From positions 1 through 64,000 of the forward strand of contig NZ_VCEI01000029.1 of assembly GCF_005860765.1 (NCBI RefSeq): a stretch of 64,000 nt of DNA. The letters run 5' to 3'. Positions 44,043 through 54,041 of the stretch are shown here, in pieces. This DNA is from Dyadobacter sediminis (lineage in GTDB: Bacteria > Bacteroidota > Bacteroidia > Cytophagales > Spirosomataceae). The notes below the pieces were generated by a model, which saw only the letters and a program-made list of their open reading frames with translations, had not been told where the DNA came from and did not search any database. The translations under genes were made by a program, and so were the position numbers. Position 1 is the first letter of the stretch. Each line of letters opens with the position of its first letter.

Positions 44043-44906
44043 TTATTTCAGAACCGGCCGGACTTTGTAACCTGCTTTCCGAAGCAGGGCAATTACGCCG
44101 CTTTCTCCACCCAGATGCGCTGCTCCGACTGCAAAAAACGTCGGTTTTTCTGCCATTTTGCTTTTGATCTTCGGGATCCATTTCCTGTTCCGATCCTGAA
44201 GAAGCAATTCTTCACTTCCGCTAAGATCAAAATGGCTGTTTGTCGTCATTGTATAAAGCGCATTGATTTTTTCCGATTTATACAAATTCACCAAATCCCT
44301 GAATTCCTTTCTGGCAGCAGGAAGGTTGTCAATCATAGCTAAAACCATTTTAGCCTGATCCTTGTAAGGAATCGAATCAAAAAGTGCCATTTGCTCTTCC
44401 ACGGTTTCCAGCCCGACTACTTCCGACTGCTGCTTGCCCGCAAGCTCCACAAACGCCGTTTCATACGACTGCGGCTGACAGGCCAGCACGGAATTAAAAA
44501 GAGATCCCATCAGAATAAAGGGCTTTGCTTTTTCAAACATTGCCAGCCCTACTCCGACGGAATCTCTGTAAAACTGATCCAGTCTGGCGTAATCAGATTC
44601 AGAAACCAGTTTTTTCAATTCATTCCCGTCCGTCATATTCATGGTTTTCATCATCGCCATCATCATGCCGGGATCGTCCATATCCATTTCCAGTGCAATC
44701 TGCTGCGTTCTTGCCACTGCTGCTTTTACCGAATCATTGAGTAAAAAGTCTGCCGGACAAATTAAATGGATCGTTCCGAACAGATAAGAAGGCTTTTTCT
44801 GGTCCGGAGCGGAAATTTCCCAGAGCAAGGCATTCTCTTTCGGAGCCTGTGCGCTGGAAAAAACAGCGTACAGGCAAAAAGCAAAACCTAAAAGTATTCT
44901 TTTCAT
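44043..44906 (-). CDS. TraB/GumN family protein
   Basis: This 287-residue protein has a signal peptide ending SSAQ. The TraB/GumN start LLWEISAPDQKKPSYLFGTIH is followed by a helical middle and the C-terminal signature FFAVGAAHLGGESGVIALL. The paired GTIH and GAAHLGG histidines resemble Tiki/PrgY-type metal sites, so it may be a metalloprotease, although this is untested in bacteria. It lies 27 bases after an M28 peptidase gene on the same strand, probably co-transcribed, and nearly touches the nuoN end. Confidence 0.82.
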   Translation of the reverse strand: MKRILLGFAFCLYAVFSSAQAPKENALLWEISAPDQKKPSYLFGTIHLICPADFLLNDSVKAAVARTQQIALEMDMDDPGMMMAMMKTMNMTDGNELKKLVSESDYARLDQFYRDSVGVGLAMFEKAKPFILMGSLFNSVLACQPQSYETAFVELAGKQQSEVVGLETVEEQMALFDSIPYKDQAKMVLAMIDNLPAARKEFRDLVNLYKSEKINALYTMTTNSHFDLSGSEELLLQDRNRKWIPKIKSKMAEKPTFFAVGAAHLGGESGVIALLRKAGYKVRPVLK

Positions 44907-44933
44907 AGTTGGAACGACCCGATATAATTATGG

Positions 44934-46532
44934 TTACTCTTTGTTGCTGTCTACAACGATGCGCTCATCACGGTTTGCCAGTTCCCAGGCCGTGTAAAAA
45001 ACCAGTTTTACAATTTCCGCCTGTTTGTCAAACATGATTTTCTCCACGTCATCGCCGGGTTTGTGATAATCTTCATGCACGCCGGTGAAGTAGAAAATGA
45101 CCGGAACGCCCATCTTTGCAAAATTGTAATGATCGGAACGGTAGTAAAACCGGTTCGGATCTTTGGCATCGTTAAAGGTATAATCCAGCTTGTAATTGAT
45201 ATACTTTTTGTTCGCATCCTCGCTGATTGCATGCAAAGTTGAAGACAATTTGTCCGAACCGATAAGATAGACGTATTTCGGATCATTTTTATGAGCTTCG
45301 TCCACACGTCCGATCATGTCAATATTCAGGTCGGCAATCGTATTTTTCAACGGAAGCAGCGGGTTTTCAGAATAATATTCCGAACCGAACAATCCTTTTT
45401 CTTCTCCGGTCACATTCAGAAAAAGAATGCTTCTTCTCGGGCCTTTTCCGGCCGCTTTTGCCTTACTGAACGCCTCGGCGAGTTCCAGAAGCGATACCGT
45501 TCCCGATCCGTCATCATCTGCACCGTTATTGATCTCGCCATTTGGTGAAATCCCGATATGATCCAGGTGCGCGCTGATCACAAGCACTTCATCTTTTTTA
45601 TCGGAACCTTCCATAAAAGCGGCTACATTTTCCGTCTCAATCGTTTCGCTTACCCTTTCCGCTTTCAGAGAAACGTTTCCGGTCAGGTTTTTTGCCGCCG
45701 GCTTTCCTGATTTACCGAGTGCGGTTTTACTTTTCAAAAGTGCTGCTGCCGAAGTTTTAAGAATGGACGCCGCCATTTCCGGCGAAATCACAAAAGCAGC
45801 CATATTGGTCAGGCTTTCCTCAACCGGCTTCAATGTCGGGGCGCTGAACCTGCGGGACATTACCGCACGCTGACGAATTTCCTTGTCGAGGTCTTCGCCG
45901 GTTTTATCCGTAACGATAAAGACAAATCTTGCACCTTTCGCGATTGCCAGTTTTACTTTGGGCTGCCACGAAACAGGCCCGCTCCATTTGGATTTCTCAC
46001 CGCTTCCGCTCAGCAAAAACTTTCCGCTTCCGCTTCCGGATTCAGGCTCGCCGTCAAACAGGATTACGGATTTATCCTTGACATCCAGATTGGCATAATC
46101 ATTATAGGAAGATTCTTCTATGCCGTAGCCCGCCGTTACAACAGGCGTATTTACTTCTTCGGGAATGCTTACAAGTCCGTTCAGATAAAAATCCTTGTTG
46201 AACTCGTATTTTCTGCCGTTTACTTTCACATAAACTTCTCCCCAGGCACGCTTGTACAAATTGTACTTCTGCAGATATGACTTGGAGCCGTCGGAAGCAG
46301 GCGCAATCGGCGTGGTTCCATATGCTTTATAAAACCCGGAAACGTATTCAGCGGCCTTTTTTTGTCCCGGCGATCCGGTATCGCGACCTTCGAGGCTGTC
46401 GGAGGCTATAATTACCAAATGTTTTTTCAGGTCTTCCGGTGTAATACTTTTGGCAAATTCAGACGCATCATCCTGCGCATTTGCCAAAGTTGCAACGGAC
46501 AGGAACATTCCTGCCATTAAATTCTTGTTCAT
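44934..46532 (-). CDS. Exported M28-family aminopeptidase
   Basis: This 532-residue enzyme has a signal peptide ending ATLANAQ and an N-terminal DSLEGRDTGSPGQKKAAEY cap. A PA-like inserted domain occupies about residues 110-240, and the M28 dinuclear zinc core follows: SAHLDHIG (His), NGADDDGSG (Asp), TGEEKGLFG (Glu pair), DMIGR (Asp) and DYHKPGDD (His). It should remove N-terminal residues from peptides outside the inner membrane. The upstream ATG of a longer frame adds a segment unlike a signal peptide, so I use 46532. Confidence 0.9.
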   Translation of the reverse strand: MNKNLMAGMFLSVATLANAQDDASEFAKSITPEDLKKHLVIIASDSLEGRDTGSPGQKKAAEYVSGFYKAYGTTPIAPASDGSKSYLQKYNLYKRAWGEVYVKVNGRKYEFNKDFYLNGLVSIPEEVNTPVVTAGYGIEESSYNDYANLDVKDKSVILFDGEPESGSGSGKFLLSGSGEKSKWSGPVSWQPKVKLAIAKGARFVFIVTDKTGEDLDKEIRQRAVMSRRFSAPTLKPVEESLTNMAAFVISPEMAASILKTSAAALLKSKTALGKSGKPAAKNLTGNVSLKAERVSETIETENVAAFMEGSDKKDEVLVISAHLDHIGISPNGEINNGADDDGSGTVSLLELAEAFSKAKAAGKGPRRSILFLNVTGEEKGLFGSEYYSENPLLPLKNTIADLNIDMIGRVDEAHKNDPKYVYLIGSDKLSSTLHAISEDANKKYINYKLDYTFNDAKDPNRFYYRSDHYNFAKMGVPVIFYFTGVHEDYHKPGDDVEKIMFDKQAEIVKLVFYTAWELANRDERIVVDSNKE

Positions 46533-46960
46533 ATTGAAGTAGGTAAAATGCAATGCGTGCAAAGAAACTAAACGGCAAAGCCATTGCAAAATGTACAAGC
46601 TGATAATACTCCGTGCAATAACAATTTGCAGTAAACGGAAAAAGGTAATGATTCACAAGCATTGAAAATGCCGATCTGTAAACAACAGGTTTCTCCTGCT
46701 GAAATCAACACTTTACCATTCAAACAGCAAATAGCATCCTTCAAATAAATTAAATAACTTTTTGCACTTCTCTCAGTACAATCCGCCGTTTTCAGCAGTT
46801 AACAATAAATTAATTGTAAATTACTGTTATTCAGCGAAAAATATGCGTACATTTGCACCCTATTTGACAAAAGTTTCGTCAATAAACTAAGCACAACGGT
46901 TTTCAGAAGGTAAAAGCATATTTGCAGACTGCAGGCCGTAAACAATTGATATCTAAAACA
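46533..46960. other. Divergent intergenic region upstream of typA
   Basis: These 428 AT-rich bases hold the typA promoter and presumably one for the M28 gene. I see no gene, repeat or clear hairpin other than the typA -7 box. Confidence 0.5.
46848..46855 (+). promoter_or_regulatory. -7 box of typA
   Basis: TACATTTG matches TAnnTTTG; a CTG at 46824-46826 could be a weak -33 box with a spacing of 21. The leader would be about 100 bases. Confidence 0.5.
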
Positions 46961-48775
46961 ATGCAAGCCATTCGTAACATCGCAATTATTGCGCACGTTG
47001 ACCACGGTAAAACTACATTGGTTGACAAAATCATTCACGCGTCAAAGCTATTTCGTGAAAATCAGGAATTTGATGATCTTATTCTTGACAACAACGATCT
47101 GGAACGCGAGCGTGGAATCACAATTGTTTCTAAGAACGTATCGGTGCGTTACAAAGATGTTAAAATCAATGTAATTGATACGCCGGGTCACGCAGACTTT
47201 GGCGGTGAAGTGGAACGCGTACTTAAAATGGCGGATGGTGTTTTGTTGCTTGTGGATGCATTTGAAGGCCCAATGCCCCAGACACGTTTCGTTTTAGGAA
47301 AAGCCATTGGTCTGGGACTGAAACCGATTGTGGTTGTAAACAAGGTAGATAAAGAAAATTGCCGCCCGGAAGAAGTTCAGGAAAGTGTTTTTGACCTGAT
47401 GTTCAACCTCGGCGCTACTGAAGATCAGCTTGATTTCGTTACCGTTTACGGTTCCTCCAAACAAGGATGGATGGGTCCTGACTGGCAGAAACCAACAGAT
47501 AACATTACTTATTTGCTGGATACGATTATTGAATCCATCCCGGCTCCGGTAATTGACGAAGGTACCCTGCAAATGCAGATTACATCCCTGGATTACAATG
47601 CTTTTGTAGGCCGTATTGCAATCGGTCGCGTAAAAAGAGGATCTATAAAGGAAGGTGCCACGCTTTCACTATGCAAGGCAGACGGCGTTATCAAAAAAGT
47701 GAAAGTAAAAGAACTTCAGACTTTTGAAGGTCTTGGAAGAGTGAAAGTTTCGGAAGTATCTGCCGGAGATATTTGTGCAGTAACAGGAATAGAAGATTTT
47801 GAAATCGGAGATACACTTGCCGATCTTGAAAATCCGGAGCCGATTGCACGTATTGCCGTGGATGAGCCGACGATGAACATGCTTTTCACAATCAATAATT
47901 CTCCGTTTTTCGGTAAAGAAGGCAAGTTTGTTACATCACGCCACCTTCGTGACCGCCTGATGAAAGAAACTGAAAAAAATCTTGCACTGCGTGTGGAACC
48001 AACCGATACTGAGGATAAATTCCTTGTTTTCGGACGCGGTATTCTTCACTTGTCTGTTTTGATTGAAACGATGCGCCGTGAAGGTTATGAATTGCAGTTA
48101 GGTCAGCCTCAGGTTTTATTTAAGGAAAATGAAAAAGGAGAGCGTCTGGAACCGATTGAAACACTTGTCGTGGATGTTCCGGAATCAACTGCAGGTAAAG
48201 TAATTGAACTGGCAACGCAGCGTAAAGGCGAATTGCTGATTATGGAACCAAAAGGTGATCTTCAGCACCTGGAATTTGAAATTCCTTCAAGAGGCCTGAT
48301 CGGACTTCGTTCCAACGTTTTGACAGCAACACAAGGTGAAGCCGTTATGACACACCGTTTTAAAAGTTTTGAAACATTCCGCGGACCTATTCCTGGCCGT
48401 TTGAGCGGTTCGATCATTTCTAAAAACACAGGCCCTGCAACTGGTTATACTATTGACAAATTGCAGGATCGCGGACGTTTCTTTGTGGAGCCCGGTGAAG
48501 AAATTTACGGAGGTCAGGTAATCGGTGAGCATAACCGTCCTAATGACATTGTTGTGAACCTTCAGGAAGCTAAGAAACTGACCAACATGCGTGCGTCAGG
48601 TTCTGATGACGGACTGAGAATCGCTCCGAAAATCAATTTTTCGCTGGAAGAATCCATGGAGTACATCCAAAAAGACGAATATCTGGAAGTAACTCCAAAC
48701 AGCATCCGCATGCGGAAAATATATCTTGAAGAAAACGATCGCAAAAGATTCGGAGCCAAAATGGAAATGGCATAA
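46961..48775 (+). CDS. typA: Ribosome-associated GTPase TypA/BipA
   Basis: This 604-residue translational GTPase assists 50S assembly and stress adaptation. It has G1 AHVDHGKTT near residue 10, the switch [39 protein letters not shown] and the TypA-specific C-terminus with [20 protein letters not shown] and [20 protein letters not shown] ending. The ATG at 46961 ([10 protein letters not shown]) is the family start; the longer frame from 46922 is not. Confidence 0.97.
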   Translation: MQAIRNIAIIAHVDHGKTTLVDKIIHASKLFRENQEFDDLILDNNDLERERGITIVSKNVSVRYKDVKINVIDTPGHADFGGEVERVLKMADGVLLLVDAFEGPMPQTRFVLGKAIGLGLKPIVVVNKVDKENCRPEEVQESVFDLMFNLGATEDQLDFVTVYGSSKQGWMGPDWQKPTDNITYLLDTIIESIPAPVIDEGTLQMQITSLDYNAFVGRIAIGRVKRGSIKEGATLSLCKADGVIKKVKVKELQTFEGLGRVKVSEVSAGDICAVTGIEDFEIGDTLADLENPEPIARIAVDEPTMNMLFTINNSPFFGKEGKFVTSRHLRDRLMKETEKNLALRVEPTDTEDKFLVFGRGILHLSVLIETMRREGYELQLGQPQVLFKENEKGERLEPIETLVVDVPESTAGKVIELATQRKGELLIMEPKGDLQHLEFEIPSRGLIGLRSNVLTATQGEAVMTHRFKSFETFRGPIPGRLSGSIISKNTGPATGYTIDKLQDRGRFFVEPGEEIYGGQVIGEHNRPNDIVVNLQEAKKLTNMRASGSDDGLRIAPKINFSLEESMEYIQKDEYLEVTPNSIRMRKIYLEENDRKRFGAKMEMA

Positions 48776-48826
48776 TCTGAATTCCAGATCCAATCATACA
48801 GAAAGAAAGCACAAACGTGCAGTTAC

Positions 48827-48860
48827 AGTCGGAAGAGAAATCTTCCGACTTTTTTGTTTT
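48827..48860 (+). terminator. Terminator after typA
   Basis: A perfect 10-bp stem (AGTCGGAAGA with TCTTCCGACT, loop GAAA) is followed by TTTTTGTTTT. Confidence 0.92.
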
Positions 48861-49007
48861 TAACAGGATTCAATGGCCTTTTCACGCTCAGTAAACAATC
48901 ATTTTCCCACTTGATAATTCATACACACCGATAGAACATTACAGCATGTACATTGGTACATGGCATCCCTGTAACGGGCTAAATTGCATTGTACCAGTTC
49001 TTAATCC

Positions 49008-50687
49008 ATGCGTCTTGCCCGTTACTTTTCACTCATTACATGCACCTGCATCGTCTGCTTCTACTTTTATCTAATCATTCAAAATACAGTTGATATCCCG
49101 AATGGAGATGACTTGTATTGCCTTCTTCTATTTACACAAAAGTTTAAAGACGCAAACAACCCGGAAGAATGTTTCAGGTTATTATTTGAACAATGGGTGG
49201 AGCACCGGATTGTATATTCCCGATTTACGGCACTGGTTTCATACTGGATACACGGTGCTGTCAATTTTAAATCCATCGCCTTGATCGGCAACTGCTCTTT
49301 ACTGGGAGTCACTTTCTTGTTTTACAAGCTGCTACGTAACATGCAGTTATCCGTGTCTTACCTGATACCTGCTGTTTTGACCCTTTTCAGCCCGGTAATG
49401 TATGAAGGCAATTTGTGGGCAGGAGCAAGCACGGTATACATGCCGGTTTGCCTTATGGGTATATTATCCATATTTCTCCTGACAATTCCCTCTCATATTG
49501 CTTTTACTTTGGCAATATTGACTGCTGTTCTTGCAACGTATTCATTTGGAAACGGAATGTTTGTGTTTGTGGCCGGTGTTATTGTCCTTTTTAAATCGGG
49601 AAAGACCAAATATGCAACCATCTGGATCATTGCCGGTTTTGCAGCTGCCGCTTTCTATTTCAGAAATTTCAAAATGTACAGTGCCACAAATGCTTTCGGC
49701 TGGACTGCGCATTTTAAACACCCTATCTATCTGTTTAACAACTTCTTTGCATTTGTCGGAGGCACGTTTAATTATATTGAAAATGTCAATGGCCCGGTCG
49801 AGTATCAGAATTTCCCTGCACTTCTTGCCGGCATCATTCTGACAGCAGTTTTGATATGGGGCATCATAAAAACCATGTTTATCAAGGCAGAACCGGTTCA
49901 GGTAACTTGGGCGGGAATGGCGGTTTTCATTGTGATTACTTCTACTGTAATCGCCTTTTCACGGACACATTTAGAGCAAATGACAACCATTTCCAGCAGA
50001 TATAAAATTTACTCGATGGTTGCCTTTTTACTGGTATATCTTTGGTGCCTGATTTATTATGATAAAAGAAAAACCGTTGCAGCCGTTTTTACAGGAGCAA
50101 GTGCGGTACTGCTGTTATTCAACTATTACGTTTATTATGAGAAGTTTGTCGATTATCAATGCCACAGTCTGGCTGGTCTCTACAATTATAATAATAACGG
50201 AAAATGGATTATTTACAGCAAAACTGCATACTTTGAAAAAGCAAGCAAGTTTGTCAGTGATACCATAAAAATAAATCCGGAGCCGGTTTTTAGTTTTCAT
50301 CCGATTTTCCCGGAACTGACCCATCGGGCGATCTATTCAGCCAGAACACTGGAAAACATGGAAATCATTGACAATACCGATTCCGGCAGCAAGCTTAGAA
50401 AAAGCATTTCGTTTAAAACAAACGAGTACCCTTCAACTCCTAATCAGCCAAAAGGAATATATTTGGTAACTTACAATGAGAAGAATATCTTTTTATTTGC
50501 TGCAAGTCCTTTGAAAAATGGAAGGCTGAATATGATCAGGCAACTGAAGTATTTTAAAAACGGCTTTTACGCCGAAGAAGACATGTTTGATTTTATTCAA
50601 AAAGGAGAGGTTTACAAGTTTGCTGTATTCTGCCCGGGTGAAAAGGAACATGTTCGGTTAATCAATTATCAAATCACAGGCAAGTAA
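49008..50687 (+). CDS. Polytopic membrane protein, possibly GT-C glycosyltransferase
   Basis: This 559-residue protein has about 11 membrane helices in its first 380 residues and a soluble C-terminal domain of about 170. The first loop contains DIPNGDDLYCLLLF, an acidic motif in the position where GT-C enzymes (which use lipid-phosphate sugars) hold their catalytic Asp. Similar proteins in gut and soil bacteria are called glucosyltransferase-domain or DUF6056-like proteins. It is a single gene with no polysaccharide genes adjacent. The role as a glycosyltransferase is an inference from topology. Confidence 0.6.
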   Translation: MRLARYFSLITCTCIVCFYFYLIIQNTVDIPNGDDLYCLLLFTQKFKDANNPEECFRLLFEQWVEHRIVYSRFTALVSYWIHGAVNFKSIALIGNCSLLGVTFLFYKLLRNMQLSVSYLIPAVLTLFSPVMYEGNLWAGASTVYMPVCLMGILSIFLLTIPSHIAFTLAILTAVLATYSFGNGMFVFVAGVIVLFKSGKTKYATIWIIAGFAAAAFYFRNFKMYSATNAFGWTAHFKHPIYLFNNFFAFVGGTFNYIENVNGPVEYQNFPALLAGIILTAVLIWGIIKTMFIKAEPVQVTWAGMAVFIVITSTVIAFSRTHLEQMTTISSRYKIYSMVAFLLVYLWCLIYYDKRKTVAAVFTGASAVLLLFNYYVYYEKFVDYQCHSLAGLYNYNNNGKWIIYSKTAYFEKASKFVSDTIKINPEPVFSFHPIFPELTHRAIYSARTLENMEIIDNTDSGSKLRKSISFKTNEYPSTPNQPKGIYLVTYNEKNIFLFAASPLKNGRLNMIRQLKYFKNGFYAEEDMFDFIQKGEVYKFAVFCPGEKEHVRLINYQITGK

Positions 50688-50763
50688 TATCTTAATGCTC
50701 CAAAATGCCTTTTCAGTCTTGGCTGACTAACTTCCGGATTGACGATGAATCTTGAAACTGCAC

Positions 50764-50892
50764 ATGCATTTCATAAAAGTATTCCCGGTAAAAGCACACG
50801 TTGCCATATTTCATAAATACGGAAAAACCAAAAGGCAAATTTGGTATAAAGAAGGCCGCACGATAGTTCATTTCAAACAAACAGGAAAATAA
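50764..50892 (+). CDS. Possible 42-residue basic peptide
   Basis: From an ATG, 42 codons are open, ending in TAA. The peptide is basic and aromatic (contains HVAIFHKYGKTKRQIWYKEG). It has no signal or known motif, but codon composition is coding-like. It could be a real small protein or the relic of a longer gene. Confidence 0.3.
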   Translation: MHFIKVFPVKAHVAIFHKYGKTKRQIWYKEGRTIVHFKQTGK

Positions 50893-50969
50893 CAAACAAT
50901 CTTTACTACCTGCAATTTTATACTATTCCAAGATATTTTAGTTTTCTGTTATAATAAAATCAAATAGCG

Positions 50970-50977
50970 TAAGTTTG
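50970..50977 (+). promoter_or_regulatory. -7 box of the glutamate dehydrogenase gene
   Basis: TAAGTTTG matches TAnnTTTG; CTG at 50946-50948 is a weak -33 candidate 21 bases upstream. The leader would be about 55 bases. Confidence 0.45.
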
Positions 50978-51037
50978 TGTTAAAGAATAGAAGTTATTCA
51001 TTAACATACTAATTATCAGTAATTTTAAGTAAGCACA

Positions 51038-52312
51038 ATGTCGTATATAGAACCTGCTCCGATTAAAGATAAAGAGAATCCGCTGGAGTCCATGATGCAG
51101 CGATTTGATAAAGCCGTTGATCTTCTGGGAATTTCAGAAGAAATGTACCATATTTTGAAAGTACCCCGCAAGCAGGTGATTGTCGGATTGCCGGTAACCA
51201 TGGATTCCGGAGAGATCAAGACTTTCGAGGGCTACCGCGTCATTCATTCCACTATTCTCGGCCCGAGCAAAGGCGGCATCCGCTTCGATCCGGACGTAAA
51301 CCTGGACGAAGTAAGAGCACTTGCCGCCTGGATGACATGGAAATGTGCCGTTGTTGATATTCCATACGGAGGCGCAAAAGGAGGCGTCGCATGTAATCCG
51401 CGCGAAATGTCGGCAGGTGAAATGGAAAGGTTAATGCGGGCTTACACTACTGCATTGCTGGATGTATTTGGCCCTGATCAGGATATTCCTGCACCGGATA
51501 TGGGAACAGGCCCGCGTGAAATGGCCTGGTTAATGGATGAATATTCCAAGTCGAAAGGCATGACGGTGCCCGCAGTGGTTACCGGAAAGCCACTGGTACT
51601 TGGCGGTTCGCTGGGCCGCACGGAAGCAACGGGACGCGGTGTAATGGTGTCGGCGCTTGCGGGTATGGAAAAGTTACGCATCAATCCCTATCGTGCGACG
51701 GCGGCAGTTCAGGGTTTTGGAAATGTGGGCTCGTACGCAGCTTTGCTTTTGCGTGAGCGTGGTGTTGCCATTCATGCGATCAGTGACATTTCAGGTGCCT
51801 ATTACAATGACAAAGGAATTGATGTAGCGGATGCCGTGGCGTATCGCAGCAGTAACAACGGTTCGCTGGAAGGTTATCCGGGTGCAGAACAGATTCCGGG
51901 CGACGATCTGCTTACTTTACCCGTAGACGTGCTGGTTCCTGCCGCCAAAGAAGACGTAATTACGCGAAAAAATGTGTCGGGCATTCAGGCCAAAATGATC
52001 GTGGAAGGTGCAAATGGCCCTACTTCTTTTAAAGCCGACGATATTATCAATGAAAAAGGGATTATGGTCGTACCAGATATTCTGGCCAATGCCGGCGGTG
52101 TTACCGTTTCCTATTTCGAATGGGTTCAGAACCGCATTGGTTACAAATGGACACTGGAACGGATCAACCGCCGTACAGACCGGATTATGAAAGATTCTTT
52201 TGACAAGGTTTATGAAACATCATTGAAATACAAGGTTTCACTTCGCATTGCAGCATACATTGTTGCCATTGACAAAGTATCAAGCACATACAAATACCGC
52301 GGAGGATTCTAG
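51038..52312 (+). CDS. Glutamate dehydrogenase (Glu/Leu/Phe/Val family)
   Basis: This 424-residue enzyme interconverts glutamate and 2-oxoglutarate plus ammonia. It has the substrate region KGGIRFDPDVNLDEVRALAAWMTWKCAVV with the conserved lysines, PYGGAKGGV, the catalytic APDMGTG, and the Rossmann loop VQGFGNVGSYAA. The length and GGSLGRTEATGRG match the 420-residue NAD-type hexameric enzymes rather than the 450-residue gdhA type. It is a single gene with its own promoter and terminator. Confidence 0.93.
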   Translation: MSYIEPAPIKDKENPLESMMQRFDKAVDLLGISEEMYHILKVPRKQVIVGLPVTMDSGEIKTFEGYRVIHSTILGPSKGGIRFDPDVNLDEVRALAAWMTWKCAVVDIPYGGAKGGVACNPREMSAGEMERLMRAYTTALLDVFGPDQDIPAPDMGTGPREMAWLMDEYSKSKGMTVPAVVTGKPLVLGGSLGRTEATGRGVMVSALAGMEKLRINPYRATAAVQGFGNVGSYAALLLRERGVAIHAISDISGAYYNDKGIDVADAVAYRSSNNGSLEGYPGAEQIPGDDLLTLPVDVLVPAAKEDVITRKNVSGIQAKMIVEGANGPTSFKADDIINEKGIMVVPDILANAGGVTVSYFEWVQNRIGYKWTLERINRRTDRIMKDSFDKVYETSLKYKVSLRIAAYIVAIDKVSSTYKYRGGF

Positions 52313-52332
52313 AAATTCATCAGCAGATTACA

Positions 52333-52363
52333 GGCCGTTTTCTCCGGAAAGCGGCTTTTTTTG
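52333..52363 (+). terminator. Terminator after glutamate dehydrogenase
   Basis: GGCCGTTTTC and GAAAGCGGC(T) form a 9-bp stem with one G-T pair, followed by TTTTTTTG. Confidence 0.82.
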
Positions 52364-52562
52364 TTTCCTGGCATGATATGGCTGCATTTTGAATGGTATC
52401 ATAAATTTAATAATTGAACAATGGCCTGTAAAAAGCACTTTCCTGATAACAGATTATTAACTTTAATACTTTAAAGAATTTGCCTCCGTGATCCAGGCTT
52501 TACCGGATGTTAACTACGTTTCGCCGGAAGCAAATTAATCAAGGTCTTTTACAGTTATAACC

Positions 52563-53654
52563 ATGTCATTAAGTCCGCGCTTCATAGCAGTCATTCTCGC
52601 CTTTCTGATCTCACTTCTGACAACCACTTTTCTGGCATTTGTAGACGGGGTTTCGAGAGGGATGCTTTTTGTGACGGCTATTTCCTCGTTTGTCACTTCT
52701 TTTTTTCTGGTTCTTTACACCGTGGATATTCTGGTTTTTCGGGAAGTAAACAAGATGTACCGCACGATTCAGAAGCTTAAAATGAGGGATTTCAACATTG
52801 CGCCACGAAAGAAGCTGATTCAGGAATCCAATCCGCTCAGGACGATCAATGATGAAATTTTTGTTTACGTTACCAAAAAACAGAAAGAAATCGATGAGCT
52901 GAAAAAGCTCGAACTTTTTCGCAGAGAGTTCCTCGCGGATGTTTCCCATGAATTCAAAACGCCGATTTTTGCAGCGCAGGGCTTTATCCATACCCTTCTT
53001 GACGGAGCCATGGAAGATGAAAATGTACGCGAACGCTTTCTTCTGAAAGCGGCAAAAAACCTGGACAGCCTGGATATTCTGGTTAAAGACCTGCTTGTAC
53101 TTTCTCAGATGGAAACGGGAGACATTAAAATGAATTTCCTTCCGATGGATATCCGGTTACTTACATCCAATGTTTATGGCCGTCTGGAAAATATTGCAGC
53201 AGACCGCAACATTGCATTGAAGATCAAACCGGATAATATGCCAGAAGTATGGGTTAAAGCCGATCCCGACCGGATGGAACAAGTCATGCTCAACCTGATT
53301 GAAAACGCGATCAAATACGGCAATGAAAATGGAAAAGTCATTGTACATTTTAATGAAGGCAAAAAATACATTGAAGTTGCCATTCGCGACAATGGCCCGG
53401 GTATTTCTCCCGAACACTTAAACCGTATCTTTGAAAGGTTTTACCGTGTGGATAAAAGCCGTTCCAAGGAAATCGGCGGAACGGGTCTGGGATTGGCCAT
53501 TGTAAAACACATCCTGAATGCACACGGCACCAAAATCGCCGTCATGTCCAAGCCTGAAAAAGGAACCACATTTTCCTTCAAGCTGGAAAAAGCTTCCGTA
53601 GAATCGACGGATGCGGATGATCAGGAAATCATTTTAGCAGAATCAAATTCTTAA
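52563..53654 (+). CDS. PhoR-like sensor histidine kinase (orphan)
   Basis: This 363-residue kinase has two N-terminal membrane helices (about 7-25 and 34-57) with almost no periplasmic loop. A coiled linker leads to the phosphoacceptor box FLADVSHEFKTP, the N box NLIENAIKYG, G1 DNGPGIS, F FERFYRVDKSRS and G2 GGTGLGLAIVKHI. It belongs to the PhoR/ResE-type group. No response regulator is next to it, in contrast to most such kinases. With no sensor loop it probably reads a membrane or internal signal. Confidence 0.9.
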   Translation: MSLSPRFIAVILAFLISLLTTTFLAFVDGVSRGMLFVTAISSFVTSFFLVLYTVDILVFREVNKMYRTIQKLKMRDFNIAPRKKLIQESNPLRTINDEIFVYVTKKQKEIDELKKLELFRREFLADVSHEFKTPIFAAQGFIHTLLDGAMEDENVRERFLLKAAKNLDSLDILVKDLLVLSQMETGDIKMNFLPMDIRLLTSNVYGRLENIAADRNIALKIKPDNMPEVWVKADPDRMEQVMLNLIENAIKYGNENGKVIVHFNEGKKYIEVAIRDNGPGISPEHLNRIFERFYRVDKSRSKEIGGTGLGLAIVKHILNAHGTKIAVMSKPEKGTTFSFKLEKASVESTDADDQEIILAESNS

Positions 53655-53683
53655 TCAATTGTATAACTAATAATTAAAATTCC

Positions 53684-53983
53684 ATGTTTGTTCACAACGT
53701 ATTTTTTTGGCTGAAAGAAAAAGATAATGAAGAAGCAAGAAAAGCGCTTCATGCAGGTATAAAATCGCTGGAAGCCATTGAATCCATTGAATCGGTATAT
53801 ATTGGTACGCCTGCTTCCACACGCCGGCCGGTTATTGACGCAACCTATGATTTTGCCGAGATACTTGTATTTGCCGATGAAGCCGCACATGATGTTTATC
53901 AGGTTCATCCGCTGCATAAGAAATTTGTTGAAGACTGCGCCCATCTTTGGGAACGTGTTGTGATTTACGACGTCGAGGCCTGA
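53684..53983 (+). CDS. Dabb (stress-responsive A/B barrel) domain protein
   Basis: This 99-residue protein matches the Dabb family: MFVHNVFFWLKEKDNEE start with the conserved His, SVYIGTPA in the middle, TYDFAEILVFADEAAHDVYQVHPLHKKFVE with the conserved His pair, and a C-terminal VVIYDVE strand. Dabb proteins are dimeric alpha-beta barrels; functions vary and none is shown here. It starts 30 bases after the histidine kinase and may share its transcript. Confidence 0.88.
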   Translation: MFVHNVFFWLKEKDNEEARKALHAGIKSLEAIESIESVYIGTPASTRRPVIDATYDFAEILVFADEAAHDVYQVHPLHKKFVEDCAHLWERVVIYDVEA

Positions 53984-53994
53984 TTTTACAACAA

Positions 53995-54041
53995 TTGTTA
54001 ACAAGTTATCCACACTAATTTTGTGGATAACTTGTTAACAA
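53995..54041. repeat. Perfect 20-bp inverted repeat with DnaA boxes in the arms
   Basis: The left arm 53995-54014 and the right arm 54022-54041 are exact reverse complements separated by the 7 bases CTAATTT. The inner 9 bases of each arm are perfect DnaA boxes (TTATCCACA at 54006-54014 and TGTGGATAA at 54022-54030). Each arm also contains the palindrome GTTAAC. No T run follows, so it is unlikely to be a terminator. Confidence 0.9.

Larger units (their letters stand above)
50688..51037. other. Region between the membrane protein gene and glutamate dehydrogenase
   Basis: This 350-base stretch contains a possible 42-codon ORF (50764-50892) and the gdh -7 box. Otherwise AT-rich with no hairpin. 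Confidence 0.5.

Noticed and set aside
52465-52538. A short plus-strand frame ending ALPDVNYVSPEAN before the histidine kinase
   Set aside because: It resembles the end of subtilisin propeptides, but it is only about 24 codons long with no start and no adjoining protease.
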